Below are positions 1 to 7,346 of a stretch of 39,480 nt of DNA, in pieces. Source of the stretch: Candidatus Hydrogenedens sp. (lineage in GTDB: Bacteria > Hydrogenedentota > Hydrogenedentia > Hydrogenedentales > JAEUWI01); assembly GCA_016125095.1 (NCBI GenBank), contig WGMK01000036.1, positions 1-39,480 of the forward strand. The letters run 5' to 3'. The position numbers and the translations under genes were made by a program. How positions within the stretch are numbered: position 1 is the first letter of the stretch; each line of letters opens with the position of its first letter. The notes beneath the pieces are model-generated. The model ran no database searches and was not told the DNA's origin. It saw only the letters and a list, made by a program, of their open reading frames with translations.

Positions 1-1
1 G

Positions 2-604
2 CTGAACGAGGCACAAGCGCTGCTGGTGTGCATGTTTGCGCGCACTGCCAAGGCGGCCGAAGTGCGCGGCCAGGTGATCGCGGTGTTTCTGGATTGGCGC
101 CGCGGCGATCTGAACCGCCCCAAGCCAGCGCGGGCCTTGAACCAGACCGAAGAGCTGCTGCGAAAATGGTTCTTCGAAGAGGTTCTGCCGAGCCTGGCGC
201 GGACCGGGCAGTTTTCGGTGCCCCATGCCGGCGCCGAGGCCGCAGTACTCGACCCGTGGGCGGCCCTTGGCGCGCGGATGAGGGTGATCGAGCAGGCGAT
301 CGGGCTGGCGGAACTGGCCGGCGACGACCAGGGCCAGGCCTCGCCCGGCTATGCCGCGGCGGTCGCCTATCTGCCGATCTGGCCCAACAACAGCTTTCGC
401 CGGCCGAAGTGGTGGTACGACCGCGAGGTGCGGGCGGCGGCGATCGCCCTGCACCGCCAGGTCACCCTCGACCAGGCAATCGCGGCAATGGGCAGCCAGT
501 TCGGCGCGGTGCGGGCACCGTCGCGGACCTCGCTGGCGCGGTTCTGGAAGCGCCTGGATCAGGCGCGGACACCGCATCTGGCGGCGTCGAAGGGGAGTCG
601 CTGA
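2..604 (+). CDS. Rha/BRO-like phage regulatory protein, C-terminal part (cut by window start)
   Basis: The reading frame is open to the left edge, so the true start lies outside the window; about 200 codons are visible. The first visible residues (LNEAQALLVCMFARTAKAAE, then a QVI-VF--WRRG pattern) resemble the core of Rha-type phage regulators, in which an NE-Q-LL segment is followed by a helix ending in FxxxR. A Trp/Arg-rich C-terminal half (WPNNSFRRPKWWYD, residues about 120-145) is unfamiliar. Rha-like proteins are DNA-associated lysogeny or anti-repressor factors in many phages. It lies left of the divergent control region, so a regulatory role fits. An unrelated host gene is possible because only the end is visible. 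Confidence 0.5.
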   Translation: MNEAQALLVCMFARTAKAAEVRGQVIAVFLDWRRGDLNRPKPARALNQTEELLRKWFFEEVLPSLARTGQFSVPHAGAEAAVLDPWAALGARMRVIEQAIGLAELAGDDQGQASPGYAAAVAYLPIWPNNSFRRPKWWYDREVRAAAIALHRQVTLDQAIAAMGSQFGAVRAPSRTSLARFWKRLDQARTPHLAASKGSR

Positions 605-605
605 C

Positions 606-644
606 ATGGCGTGGGACCTTCCTTCGACCGAGCGGGCGGCGTAG
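606..644 (+). other. 12-codon orphan ORF after the Rha-like gene
   Basis: An ATG just after the stop of the preceding gene begins MAWDLPSTERAA and then stops. It could be a leader peptide or the remnant of a truncated early gene. There is no clear ribosome binding site, so the call is weak. Confidence 0.15.
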
Positions 645-696
645 CGCAAAACCGGCCGCACCGGCCACCGATTCCAGGAGTGCCGCATGAACGCGC

Positions 697-1194
697 TCAG
701 ACGAAAGAATCTCCGTATCCTTCGCGACCATTATCGACGTCGAGGGTTCGATCCGCGGCGACGCGGATGGGATGGGGATCAATCGGGGACGGAAAATCCG
801 AAAACGGCCACAGGCTTGGCCAGTTGGCTGCCAGCTGCCTGGCGGCGTCTGCGGCGCGCAGCATCACGACGGTATGGGGATTTCCGGCTTGAATGGCTCT
901 GTCGCAGAGAGCTTGGAGGAATGTCCAGCCGAGCGAGGCTTCGTACAGACCGAGCAGGAGGATTAAGGCGCGATCTTCCATGTTCAATTTGCGGAGAATT
1001 TGACTGCGCAACTCTGGCGCAGAAGTCACTAGTTGTTCGACAGCGCTACCGGTTTTCGCACGCAGTTGCCGCAAGTCCGCTTTGCCGGCCCGCCGACAGA
1101 TATCGGCCAGGGTTTCTGGATCGATTGCGCGAAGTTCTTGGGCGAGTTCTTCGCAGCATTGCCAGGCGGCCTGCTGATAGTCGTCGAGATCCAT
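697..1194 (-). CDS. Uncharacterised minus-strand protein, divergent from the early operon
   Basis: A 165-residue protein starting at the ATG at 1194, which is preceded by GGAGG at 9-nt spacing; a longer frame upstream lacks such a site. It is mainly helical, with a hydrophobic central helix pair (about residues 65-95) and a Pro-rich tail. I do not recognise a family and see no helix-turn-helix. Its codon use is visibly less G/C-ending than its neighbours, suggesting a different origin. Its position, transcribed away from the early operon across an operator-like region, is where Mu-like phages keep the repressor, so a lysogeny role is possible. A cargo (moron) gene is equally likely. The antisense + strand frame is Arg-rich and looks like a shadow. 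Confidence 0.6.
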   Translation of the reverse strand: MDLDDYQQAAWQCCEELAQELRAIDPETLADICRRAGKADLRQLRAKTGSAVEQLVTSAPELRSQILRKLNMEDRALILLLGLYEASLGWTFLQALCDRAIQAGNPHTVVMLRAADAARQLAANWPSLWPFSDFPSPIDPHPIRVAADRTLDVDNGREGYGDSFV

Positions 1195-1494
1195 GGGGTA
1201 TGTCCTCCGATCGGTCTGGAGATGGGGCGTGAGCGCCTTGCCGGCCTGACCATGCACGATTTGGCCGTGGCCGGACTCTGCCACGGCGGGCCGCGCCGCG
1301 CATGGTCAAAGCGGGCGGTGGCCTTGACCAGGTGCGCCAACACTGACCGCGACAATCGGGACGCCCGCCGCGAGCGTGATCCGCGGCAGGGGTGGCGGTG
1401 CGGCATGCGGCCCGCCGCCACCCCGGTTCCGCCGGCACCGGGCAGAAGCCCAGAGCCACCCCGCATGATGGTCAAATCCGGGGGGACGTTGACC
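1195..1494. promoter_or_regulatory. Divergent early control region
   Basis: This 300-nt gene-free stretch separates the minus-strand gene from the + strand early operon. It contains five copies of a TGACCA-type element: CTGACCATG at 1246-1254, CATGGTCAA at 1301-1309, TTGACCA at 1324-1330, ATGGTCAA at 1468-1475 and TTGACCAT at 1489-1496. Four of them form two inverted pairs. TTGACC also matches a sigma70 -35 hexamer, but I found no convincing -10 at 16-18 nt, so exact promoters are not assigned. Confidence 0.55.
1301..1330. promoter_or_regulatory. Inverted operator-like pair O1
   Basis: TGGTCAA (1303-1309) and TTGACCA (1324-1330) form a perfect 7-bp inverted repeat with a 14-nt spacer. The centres are 21 nt apart, so both half-sites face the same side of the helix. 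This is the expected geometry for a dimeric repressor. Confidence 0.5.
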
Positions 1495-1496
1495 AT
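1468..1496. promoter_or_regulatory. Inverted operator-like pair O2 overlapping the first early start codon
   Basis: ATGGTCAA (1468-1475) and TTGACCAT (1489-1496) form a perfect 8-bp inverted repeat with a 13-nt spacer. The right half-site overlaps the ATG at 1495, so bound protein could block the start of the early operon. It repeats the motif of the pair at 1301-1330. Confidence 0.5.
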
Positions 1497-2061
1497 GACG
1501 ATTGCGAAGACACCGCGCCGGCGCCGAAAGCGGCCGTTGCTCGATCCGCTGCAGCCCAATTTCCTCGATCGCCTGCAAGAAATGGCGGCATCCGGGGTCG
1601 CCGGGCTCGATCTGGTCGAGGTGCCCGCGGCGGCACCGCCGGCCGGCGCGCCGGAAGCCAAGGGGCGCTATGACGACGGCCAGCGTTTGCGCCGGCTGCT
1701 GACCGCGGTGATCAAGGCCAGCCCGTTCGACCGGCCGACGATCGCGCGGCACATGTCGGAGCTGGTCGGCGAGGCGATCAGCGCCGAAATGCTCAACAAA
1801 TGGACGGCACCGTCACGCGACGGCCACCGGTTTCCGGCCGAATATCTCCGTGCCTTCCTGCTGGCGGTCGGTCCCGGCATCGCCGACCAATTCCTGACCG
1901 ATTTGATCGACGGCACCGGCTACCGGCCGATTTCGACGCGCGAGGCGGAATTGGCCCGGCTGGGCCAGCTGCAGGCCTTTGTGCTGATCGCGCGGACCGA
2001 GATTGACCGCCTGGTGAAGCGCTCGCCGCTGTTCGCCGCCGCCGCCGGGGGGCGTTCGTGA
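1495..2061 (+). CDS. First early-operon protein, putative phage regulator
   Basis: The ATG at 1495 follows GGGGGA at 8-nt spacing, giving 188 residues; in-frame ATGs at 1465 and 1468 are alternatives. The first residues are very basic (TPRRRRKRP). A central helical region (about residues 60-110) contains RPTIARHMSELVGEAISAEM followed by LNKWTAPSRDGHRFP, a conserved-looking block I associate with small regulatory proteins of Mu-like and related phages; a domain name cannot be assigned with certainty. It is the first gene after the operator region and overlaps the next gene (TGATG), so a Ner-like early regulatory role is a reasonable inference. Confidence 0.6.
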   Translation: MTIAKTPRRRRKRPLLDPLQPNFLDRLQEMAASGVAGLDLVEVPAAAPPAGAPEAKGRYDDGQRLRRLLTAVIKASPFDRPTIARHMSELVGEAISAEMLNKWTAPSRDGHRFPAEYLRAFLLAVGPGIADQFLTDLIDGTGYRPISTREAELARLGQLQAFVLIARTEIDRLVKRSPLFAAAAGGRS

Positions 2062-2390
2062 TGGCCCGGCGCCGCCCGGCCCCGCGCGACCGCCAGCGCG
2101 ACCACGCGATCGGGCGAGCGGCCGAACGCTATGGCCTTTGCCTGCGCCCCTGCGACTTTGCGCGCGCCTGCCAGGCGATCGGCAACGGTGCGGGCGAGCG
2201 GATCGGCCAGACCCCGATTGGCGACACGGTGGTTGTGCTGGCGATCAGCGACGGTGCGGGCCGCAGCGCCACCGTGGTCGCGGTGTGGAAGCGCACCGAG
2301 CGCCGGATCGCCACCTTCCTGCCGGCCGACGCCCACGAGCTGTGGCGCTGGCAGGCAACCCACCCCAACCAGAGCAGAGCAGAGGCATGA
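2061..2390 (+). CDS. Small early phage protein, function unknown
   Basis: A 109-residue basic protein; the ATG at 2061 overlaps the upstream stop (TGATG), with a GTG at 2058 as alternative. The N-terminus is Arg-rich (ARRRPAPRDRQRDHAIGRAA) and the C-terminal half alternates hydrophobic residues (VVVLAISDG, TVVAVWKR, RIATFLPA), suggesting a small beta-rich fold. The layout recalls small beta-sheet toxin- or nuclease-like proteins, but no catalytic motif can be assigned. It is translationally coupled to both neighbours in the early operon. Confidence 0.6.
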   Translation: MARRRPAPRDRQRDHAIGRAAERYGLCLRPCDFARACQAIGNGAGERIGQTPIGDTVVVLAISDGAGRSATVVAVWKRTERRIATFLPADAHELWRWQATHPNQSRAEA

Positions 2391-3331
2391 AGGACATTGG
2401 TCTTCAGAATATCCCGGTCGCCGCAATCGACGCGGGCGACCGCCTGCGGACGATCGATCCCGCCTATGCGCAGATGCTGGCCGACAATATCGACCAATGC
2501 GGCAGACTGCGCAGTCCGATCGAAGTACGGCGCAAGGGCAAGAAAGACGGTGCCTACCTATTGATCGCGGGAGGACACCGGCTGCGGGCGTTCGAGCTGC
2601 TGGGACGGACTGAAATTCCGGCTTTCGTCTATGACGCTACCGATGACGAAGCGCGGATTGCCGAAATCGACGAGAACCTGATCCGCCATGATCTGAATCC
2701 GCTGGATCGGGCGAGCTTTTTGTTCGAACGCCAAGCGATCTATCTGCAGATCCACCCGGAGACCGCGGCGGGCGTGGCCGGTGGCAAAGCCAAGGCGATG
2801 CTCAAAAAAGATGCAACCGCCACGTTGGCGGTGGCAGCCTACGCCGCCTGTTTTGCCCAGGACGTGCGAAACAAGACCGGTCTCAGCGACCGCACCATTC
2901 AGCGTGCCGTCAAGATTTACAAGGCATTGGCCGCGGACGTGCGGGTGCGACTGGCCGGCAGCCATTTTGCCAAATCCCAGTCGGAGCTGGAAAAGCTGGG
3001 CAAACAGCCCCAAGAGGCGCAGCGCAAAATCTGCGACCTGATCCTGGCCAAACCGCCCGGCGCCTATTCGGTTTCCGAAGCACTGATGTCAGTCAATGGC
3101 GTGGCCAAGGTCGAGCGCAGCGCCGACGAGATCGCGTTTGATCGTCTGATCAAGGTTTGGGGCGATGCGTCGATGCGCACGCGCTACGAGTTTTTGCGCC
3201 ACCTGGCGGGATCGGCGGCCAACCGGAAGCTCTATTACGAGATCGCCGCCGCTACCACAGATCCGGACGGCACAGACGCTGCCGATGCCAAGGTCGAATC
3301 CGGGGCCGAATCCGGGGAGCTGGCAGCATGA
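2387..3331 (+). CDS. ParB/Srx-fold nuclease-like protein
   Basis: A 314-residue protein starting in an ATGA overlap. The N-terminal ParB/sulfiredoxin-like domain (about residues 5-110) includes the signature AGGHRLRAF (61-69) and the conserved ENLIRHDLNPLDRA (97-110). A likely helix-turn-helix follows (NKTGLSDRTIQRAVKIYKAL). ParB-type proteins bind DNA, and the wider fold binds or hydrolyses nucleotides. There is no ParA partner, so plasmid-style partitioning is unlikely; orphan ParB-like proteins occur in early regions of transposable phages. The location two small genes before the transposase suggests a role in early DNA transactions. Family call firm, precise role unknown. Confidence 0.85.
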   Translation: MKDIGLQNIPVAAIDAGDRLRTIDPAYAQMLADNIDQCGRLRSPIEVRRKGKKDGAYLLIAGGHRLRAFELLGRTEIPAFVYDATDDEARIAEIDENLIRHDLNPLDRASFLFERQAIYLQIHPETAAGVAGGKAKAMLKKDATATLAVAAYAACFAQDVRNKTGLSDRTIQRAVKIYKALAADVRVRLAGSHFAKSQSELEKLGKQPQEAQRKICDLILAKPPGAYSVSEALMSVNGVAKVERSADEIAFDRLIKVWGDASMRTRYEFLRHLAGSAANRKLYYEIAAATTDPDGTDAADAKVESGAESGELAA

Positions 3332-3549
3332 GTCCCGGAAGTTATAACCACTGCCCGGCCTGTGGGGTCGCGCTCGCAGACCTGAACCGCCCCTTGTGCA
3401 GCGGCTGCACGACGCGGGTGCCGGTGGAGCTGCTGCGGCACGAGCGCATCGCCAAACAGGCATTGACCGGCACCGCCATCCTTTATGGCGCCGCCAAAGA
3501 CGCCCTGATCCGCGCCGCCAAAGCGGTGCTGCCGGCAGACCAGCCATGA
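3328..3549 (+). CDS. Small zinc-ribbon protein 1
   Basis: A 73-residue protein starting in an ATGA overlap with the ParB-like gene. Two Cys pairs, CPAC and CSGC, about 20 residues apart near the N-terminus, form a likely four-Cys zinc ribbon, followed by an Ala-rich helix. It is similar in size and design to the next gene, suggesting an old tandem duplication. Such ribbons usually bind nucleic acid or protein partners. The specific function is unknown. Confidence 0.65.
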   Translation: MSPGSYNHCPACGVALADLNRPLCSGCTTRVPVELLRHERIAKQALTGTAILYGAAKDALIRAAKAVLPADQP

Positions 3550-3794
3550 GCGCGCGGGTCTGCCCGGCCTGCGGCGCCCCGGCCAAATCCGGCCAGCTGC
3601 TGTGCCGCGCCTGTTGGGGCATGGTGCCGGCGGGGCTGCGTGCGGCGGTCAACCGGACCTGGCGCGCCTGGCAAGCCAGCGGCGACGCCCGAGACCGGCC
3701 CCATCTGCTGGCCATGGTGCGAGCCTACCGCGCCGCCGCGGATGCCGCGACGGACGCCGCACGCAAGGCGCTGCCGGGCGGGGCCGCCCCATGA
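3546..3794 (+). CDS. Small zinc-ribbon protein 2
   Basis: An 82-residue protein coupled by ATGA overlaps to both neighbours. CPAC (residues 6-9) and CRAC near residues 20-23 form a probable zinc ribbon; the rest is a basic helical region (RAAVNRTWRAWQASGDARDR). It resembles the preceding protein in layout. Its stop overlaps the transposase start, so it is co-translated with the transposition genes and may assist them. This is inference from position only. Confidence 0.65.
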   Translation: MSARVCPACGAPAKSGQLLCRACWGMVPAGLRAAVNRTWRAWQASGDARDRPHLLAMVRAYRAAADAATDAARKALPGGAAP

Positions 3795-5755
3795 CCGCAG
3801 AATGGCTGACCGCAGAATGGCTGGCCGCGGCCGAAATGGCGGCGCTGTTGGGCTTGAACCGGCGATCGTTCGACCGGCTGGCGGCCGAGCGCTGCTGGAC
3901 CGAGCCGGAGAATTTCCATTGCGACGCCAACCCGCGCGGCACCTGGAAAACCAAGACCGGGCCGGGCGGCGGGGCCTTGTATCACTACGGTCTGTTGCCG
4001 GTGACGGTGCAATTGAAATGGCTGGCTCAACGCGAAGCGGAGGCGTCCTCCGACGTTCCCGCCCAGCCGCAACAGGCGCCATCGGAGGCATGGGCGCGCT
4101 ATGACGCCTTGTCCGGCGCGCGTAAGGCGGCGGCGACCGAGCGGCTGAAGGCGCTCGACGCGGTCGAGGTTCTGATCCGGGGCGGGGCGGCGGTCGAACT
4201 GGCGGTGACCCTGGTTGCCCATCAGGACGGCATCGGCAAATCGTCGCTCTATCTGTGGCGGACGCGGGTCGCGGGCCGGGAGCGTGCCGACTGGCTGCCC
4301 TACCTGGCCGATTACTACGCCGGGCGCACCGCGACCGCGGCGATGGCGCCGGAGGCATGGGCCTATTTCAAGGCCGATTACCTGACCTTGTCGCGCCCGG
4401 CCTTGAGCGCCAGTTATGCCCGCACCAAAGAAGTTGGCGACGCCCAGGGCTGGACGGTGCCGGCCGAAAGCGCCTTTCGTCGCCGGCTACAGCGCGAGGT
4501 GCCGGCCCAGGTCCTGGTGCTGCAGCGGGACGGGCGGGAGGCGGCCGATCGGCTCTACCCGGCACAGCGGCGCGACCGCGGCGACCTCTATGCCCTGCAG
4601 GCGGTCGATTGGGACGGCCACCAGTTCGACGTCTTCGTCGCCTGGCCGGGGTTGAAACAGCCGGTGCGGCCGGTGATCAGCGTGTTCCAGGACCTCTATT
4701 CGGGCAAGCTGCTGTCGTGGCGACTGGACGTCAGCGAGAACACCACCGCGTTCCGGCTGGCGTTCGGCGACCTGATCGAGGCCTGGGGCATCCCCGAGAT
4801 CGCGGTGATCGACAACACCCGCACCGCCGCCAACAAGCAGATGACCGGGGGGACGCCGACCCGGTTTCGGTTCAAGGTCAAGGCCGAAGATCCGGCCGGC
4901 TTGTTTACCATCCTGGGCGTCGAGGTCCATTGGACCACGCCCTATCACGGGCAATCCAAACCGATCGAGCGCGCCTTCAAGGATTTGTGCGAGACGATCG
5001 CCAAATCGCCCGATTGCGTCGGCGCCTATACCGGCAACAGCCCGACCACCAAGCCGGAAAACCATGGTGCACGCGCCATGCCGCTGGCCGATTTCATCAA
5101 GGTGGTCGAGCGCGAAATCCGCCGCCACAACGCCCGGCCGAACCGCAAGACCGGGGTGTGCGGCGGGGTCAAGAGCTTCGATCAGGCGTTTGCCGACAGC
5201 TATGCCACGGCGCCGATCCGCAAGCCCCGGCCCGAGCATCGCCGGCTGTGGCTGCTGCCGGCCGAAGGGGTCACCGGCCGTAAACCCGATGGCCGGATCG
5301 AATTGATGGGCAACCGCTATTGGTCGCCCGAGCTGGTCGAGCTGATCGGGCGCAAGCTGGTGGTGCGGTTCGATCCCGACGATTTGCACCAGCCGGTCCA
5401 TGTCTATCGCCTGTGCGGCGCCTATGTCGGGCCGGCCGAGTGCATCAGGGACACCGGCTTCTTCGACCTGGACGCGGCCAAAACCCACGCCCAGGCCCGA
5501 GGGGCATTCCGCAAGAAAACCCGCGAGCTGGCGGCAGCCGAAGTCAGCCTGAGTGCCGCCGAGGCGGCGGCGCTGCGCCCGGCGATCGCGGCACCGGTAC
5601 CGGTGGAAGCCCGCGTGGTGCGGCTCGATTTCGCCACCCGCGGCAACGCCGCGCTGAAACCCGCACCCGCGGCGGCAGCGCCTGATCTGGAAGTGGAATT
5701 CGACACCGCGGCGGCGTTCGCCCGCGGCATCCAGCTGGTGGTCGACAACCAGTAA
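3791..5755 (+). CDS. A: MuA-type DDE transposase
   Basis: A 654-residue protein (Mu A is 663) starting in an ATGA overlap. An N-terminal Mu-type DNA-binding region (about 5-75, with WLAAAEMAALLGLNRRSFDR and GGGALYHYGLLP) is followed by helical end-binding domains, then an RNase H-like core. Catalytic residues are D273 (LQAVDWDGHQF), D341 (AVIDNTRTAANK) and E393 (SKPIERAFKDL), close to D269, D336 and E392 of Mu A. A beta-barrel region (YWSPELVELIGRKLVVRFDP) and a charged C-terminal tail follow; in Mu this tail contacts the B ATPase and ClpX. It should catalyse strand transfer for integration and replicative transposition. A 15-nt tandem duplication at 3792-3821 gives the repeated start MTAEWLTAEWL. 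Confidence 0.96.
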   Translation: MTAEWLTAEWLAAAEMAALLGLNRRSFDRLAAERCWTEPENFHCDANPRGTWKTKTGPGGGALYHYGLLPVTVQLKWLAQREAEASSDVPAQPQQAPSEAWARYDALSGARKAAATERLKALDAVEVLIRGGAAVELAVTLVAHQDGIGKSSLYLWRTRVAGRERADWLPYLADYYAGRTATAAMAPEAWAYFKADYLTLSRPALSASYARTKEVGDAQGWTVPAESAFRRRLQREVPAQVLVLQRDGREAADRLYPAQRRDRGDLYALQAVDWDGHQFDVFVAWPGLKQPVRPVISVFQDLYSGKLLSWRLDVSENTTAFRLAFGDLIEAWGIPEIAVIDNTRTAANKQMTGGTPTRFRFKVKAEDPAGLFTILGVEVHWTTPYHGQSKPIERAFKDLCETIAKSPDCVGAYTGNSPTTKPENHGARAMPLADFIKVVEREIRRHNARPNRKTGVCGGVKSFDQAFADSYATAPIRKPRPEHRRLWLLPAEGVTGRKPDGRIELMGNRYWSPELVELIGRKLVVRFDPDDLHQPVHVYRLCGAYVGPAECIRDTGFFDLDAAKTHAQARGAFRKKTRELAAAEVSLSAAEAAALRPAIAAPVPVEARVVRLDFATRGNAALKPAPAAAAPDLEVEFDTAAAFARGIQLVVDNQ

Positions 5756-5758
5756 AAA

Positions 5759-5790
5759 GGGCGCCGGCGGTTCGCAGCCGCCGACGCCCC
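5759..5790 (+). other. Stem-loop directly after the transposase gene
   Basis: GGGCG-C-CGGCGG pairs with CCGCCG-A-CGCCC around a 7-nt loop, three bases after the transposase stop. No T-run follows, so it is not a standard terminator. It may protect or separate the A and B messages. A related stem-loop follows the gene ending at 37569. Confidence 0.4.
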
Positions 5791-5825
5791 AACCAAACCA
5801 GTAATGACGAAAGGACCATAACACG

Positions 5826-6788
5826 ATGGACGCGACTGACACAATCACCGACCAACCCGCCGACCAACCCGCCGACGTTTTGCGGCCGCGAATTCGGGCG
5901 ATCATGGCCGGCGAAGAACGAACCCAAGCCGATCTGGCGCGCGAAGCCGACATTCCCAACGGTACGTTCAACCTGTGGTTCAACGGCAAATACGCCGGAA
6001 ACAATGCTTTGGTCGCGGCCAAAGTGGAGAAATGGCTGGACGCCCGCGAACAGCACCGCGCGATGGCCTCGGTCATGCCGGCGGTGCCGCAATTCGTGCG
6101 CACGCCCACGTCATCTCGCATTCTGCCTGACCTGGTCTTTGCCCAGGTGATGCCGGCGTTTGTCGCTATCGTCGGTGCCGCGGGCGTCGGCAAGACCCGG
6201 ACCGCCCAATATCACCAGGCGACCAACCCCCATGTCTGGATCGTCACCGCGGAACCGTCGGTGCGCCGGACCAATGATATCCTGGTCGCGTTTTGCCATG
6301 TCCTGGGGATCCAAGAAAAACGGGCAGCGCGGCTGTCGGCGGCGATCGGCGCCAGGATCAAGGGCACCGGCGGCCTGCTGATCCTGGACGAGGCCCAAGA
6401 AGCCGAGGTTGCGGCACTGCAGCAATTGCGCGTGCTCCAGGACCTCTACGAGATCGGCGTGGCGCTGATCGGCAATGAAACCATCCTGGCCAATCTGGGC
6501 TACGGCGACCGCTCGCGTGAGAACCTGACCAGCCGGGTCGGCAAGAAGCCGATCATCCGCGGTGCCAGTGCTGGCGACGCCGACGCGCTGCTCGACGCCT
6601 GGGGCATTGCCGGCGCCGAGGAGCGGCGATTCCTCAACGGTGTCGCGGTCAAGACCGGCGCGCTCCGGACCATGAGCTGGTGCCTGAAGCAGGCGCACAT
6701 TCTGGCCGCCGGGTGCGGCGAGCCGGTGGCACTGAAGCATCTGCGGGCCGCGGCTAAAGACCTCTGCACCATCCCCAGCGGCATTTGA
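5826..6788 (+). CDS. B: MuB-type transposition ATPase
   Basis: A 320-residue protein (Mu B is 312); the ATG follows AAAGGA at 9-nt spacing. An N-terminal helix-turn-helix (about residues 33-58, TQADLAREADIPNGTFNLW) matches the Mu B layout. The AAA+ core has Walker A GAAGVGKT (117-124) and Walker B LLILDEAQ (184-191), followed by a probable sensor region (VALIGNETI). MuB-type proteins form ATP-dependent filaments on target DNA, deliver it to the transposase and give target immunity. It is one of the few early genes not overlapping its upstream neighbour; a stem-loop lies in the 70-nt gap. Confidence 0.94.
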   Translation: MDATDTITDQPADQPADVLRPRIRAIMAGEERTQADLAREADIPNGTFNLWFNGKYAGNNALVAAKVEKWLDAREQHRAMASVMPAVPQFVRTPTSSRILPDLVFAQVMPAFVAIVGAAGVGKTRTAQYHQATNPHVWIVTAEPSVRRTNDILVAFCHVLGIQEKRAARLSAAIGARIKGTGGLLILDEAQEAEVAALQQLRVLQDLYEIGVALIGNETILANLGYGDRSRENLTSRVGKKPIIRGASAGDADALLDAWGIAGAEERRFLNGVAVKTGALRTMSWCLKQAHILAAGCGEPVALKHLRAAAKDLCTIPSGI

Positions 6789-6801
6789 GGGGAGGCAGCC
6801 G

Positions 6802-7041
6802 ATGATCCCACTCAGCCAGCAGATCGAGCGCGTCGCCGAAGTCTTGGCCGGCCATACCGCGCGCAGCACGCTCTCCGCGCCGCAATTGGCCTTGAGCCTG
6901 CTCTCCCACCTGGCGCGCTTCCAGGCCCAGGCGGTGGCGCTGGAAGCCGGCCTGCCGCCGGCCGCTGCCGCGGCGCTGGCCGGCTCCCGGCAATCCCGCA
7001 CCGCGATTGACCGCTATCTGGCCGAGGGAGACCGCCAATGA
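6802..7041 (+). CDS. Small helical early protein, unknown
   Basis: A 79-residue protein; the ATG follows GGGGAGG at good spacing, a strong ribosome site that restarts translation after the ATPase gene. It is almost wholly helical and Ala/Leu-rich with no catalytic motif. It overlaps the next gene by ATGA. In Mu this position holds small early genes such as kil, but no similarity can be claimed. Confidence 0.6.
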   Translation: MIPLSQQIERVAEVLAGHTARSTLSAPQLALSLLSHLARFQAQAVALEAGLPPAAAAALAGSRQSRTAIDRYLAEGDRQ

Positions 7042-7346
7042 CCGACCTGGAATGCCAATTTATCCATCTGCCGCAGTCCTATCGGCGCGACGCGGTCGCC
7101 CGGCTGGTCTGCCTGGTGTTCGATCATGCCATCGTGAGCGAAGGCCAAATGGCGCGCCAGCTCGACGCCGACCGCCTGGAGGTGCGCGACCTGCAGATCC
7201 TCGGCGCCGCGCTGCTCCATGCCGACCGCGCCGCCACCGAGGCCCGCGTGGCCGGCCTGCGAAATGCCCAAAAATCCGTCGCCCCACCCTCGACCGCGAC
7301 ACCGCAGGGCAGCGCGCAAGAGTCCGAATCCGGAGCGTCGCCATGA
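7038..7346 (+). CDS. Small early protein, unknown
   Basis: A 102-residue protein coupled by ATGA overlaps on both sides. The first 75 residues look folded and helical (QSYRRDAVARLVCLVFDHAI); the C-terminal 25 are Ser/Pro/Ala-rich and probably disordered. No family is recognised. Confidence 0.6.
   Translation: MTDLECQFIHLPQSYRRDAVARLVCLVFDHAIVSEGQMARQLDADRLEVRDLQILGAALLHADRAATEARVAGLRNAQKSVAPPSTATPQGSAQESESGASP

Noticed and set aside
687..1232. 181-codon + strand frame opposite the 697-1194 gene
   Set aside because: Arg-rich and lacking structure-like pattern; the minus-strand protein is better. The start context is kept only as a possible remnant.
5756..5825. Rho-independent terminator after the transposase gene
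   Set aside because: The stem is strong but no T-run follows on either strand.
4487..6193. 568-codon open frame on the minus strand across the A and B genes
   Set aside because: It is antisense to two firmly identified genes, is rich in Arg, Gly, Asp and His, and shows no family motif; long antisense frames are common in high-GC DNA.
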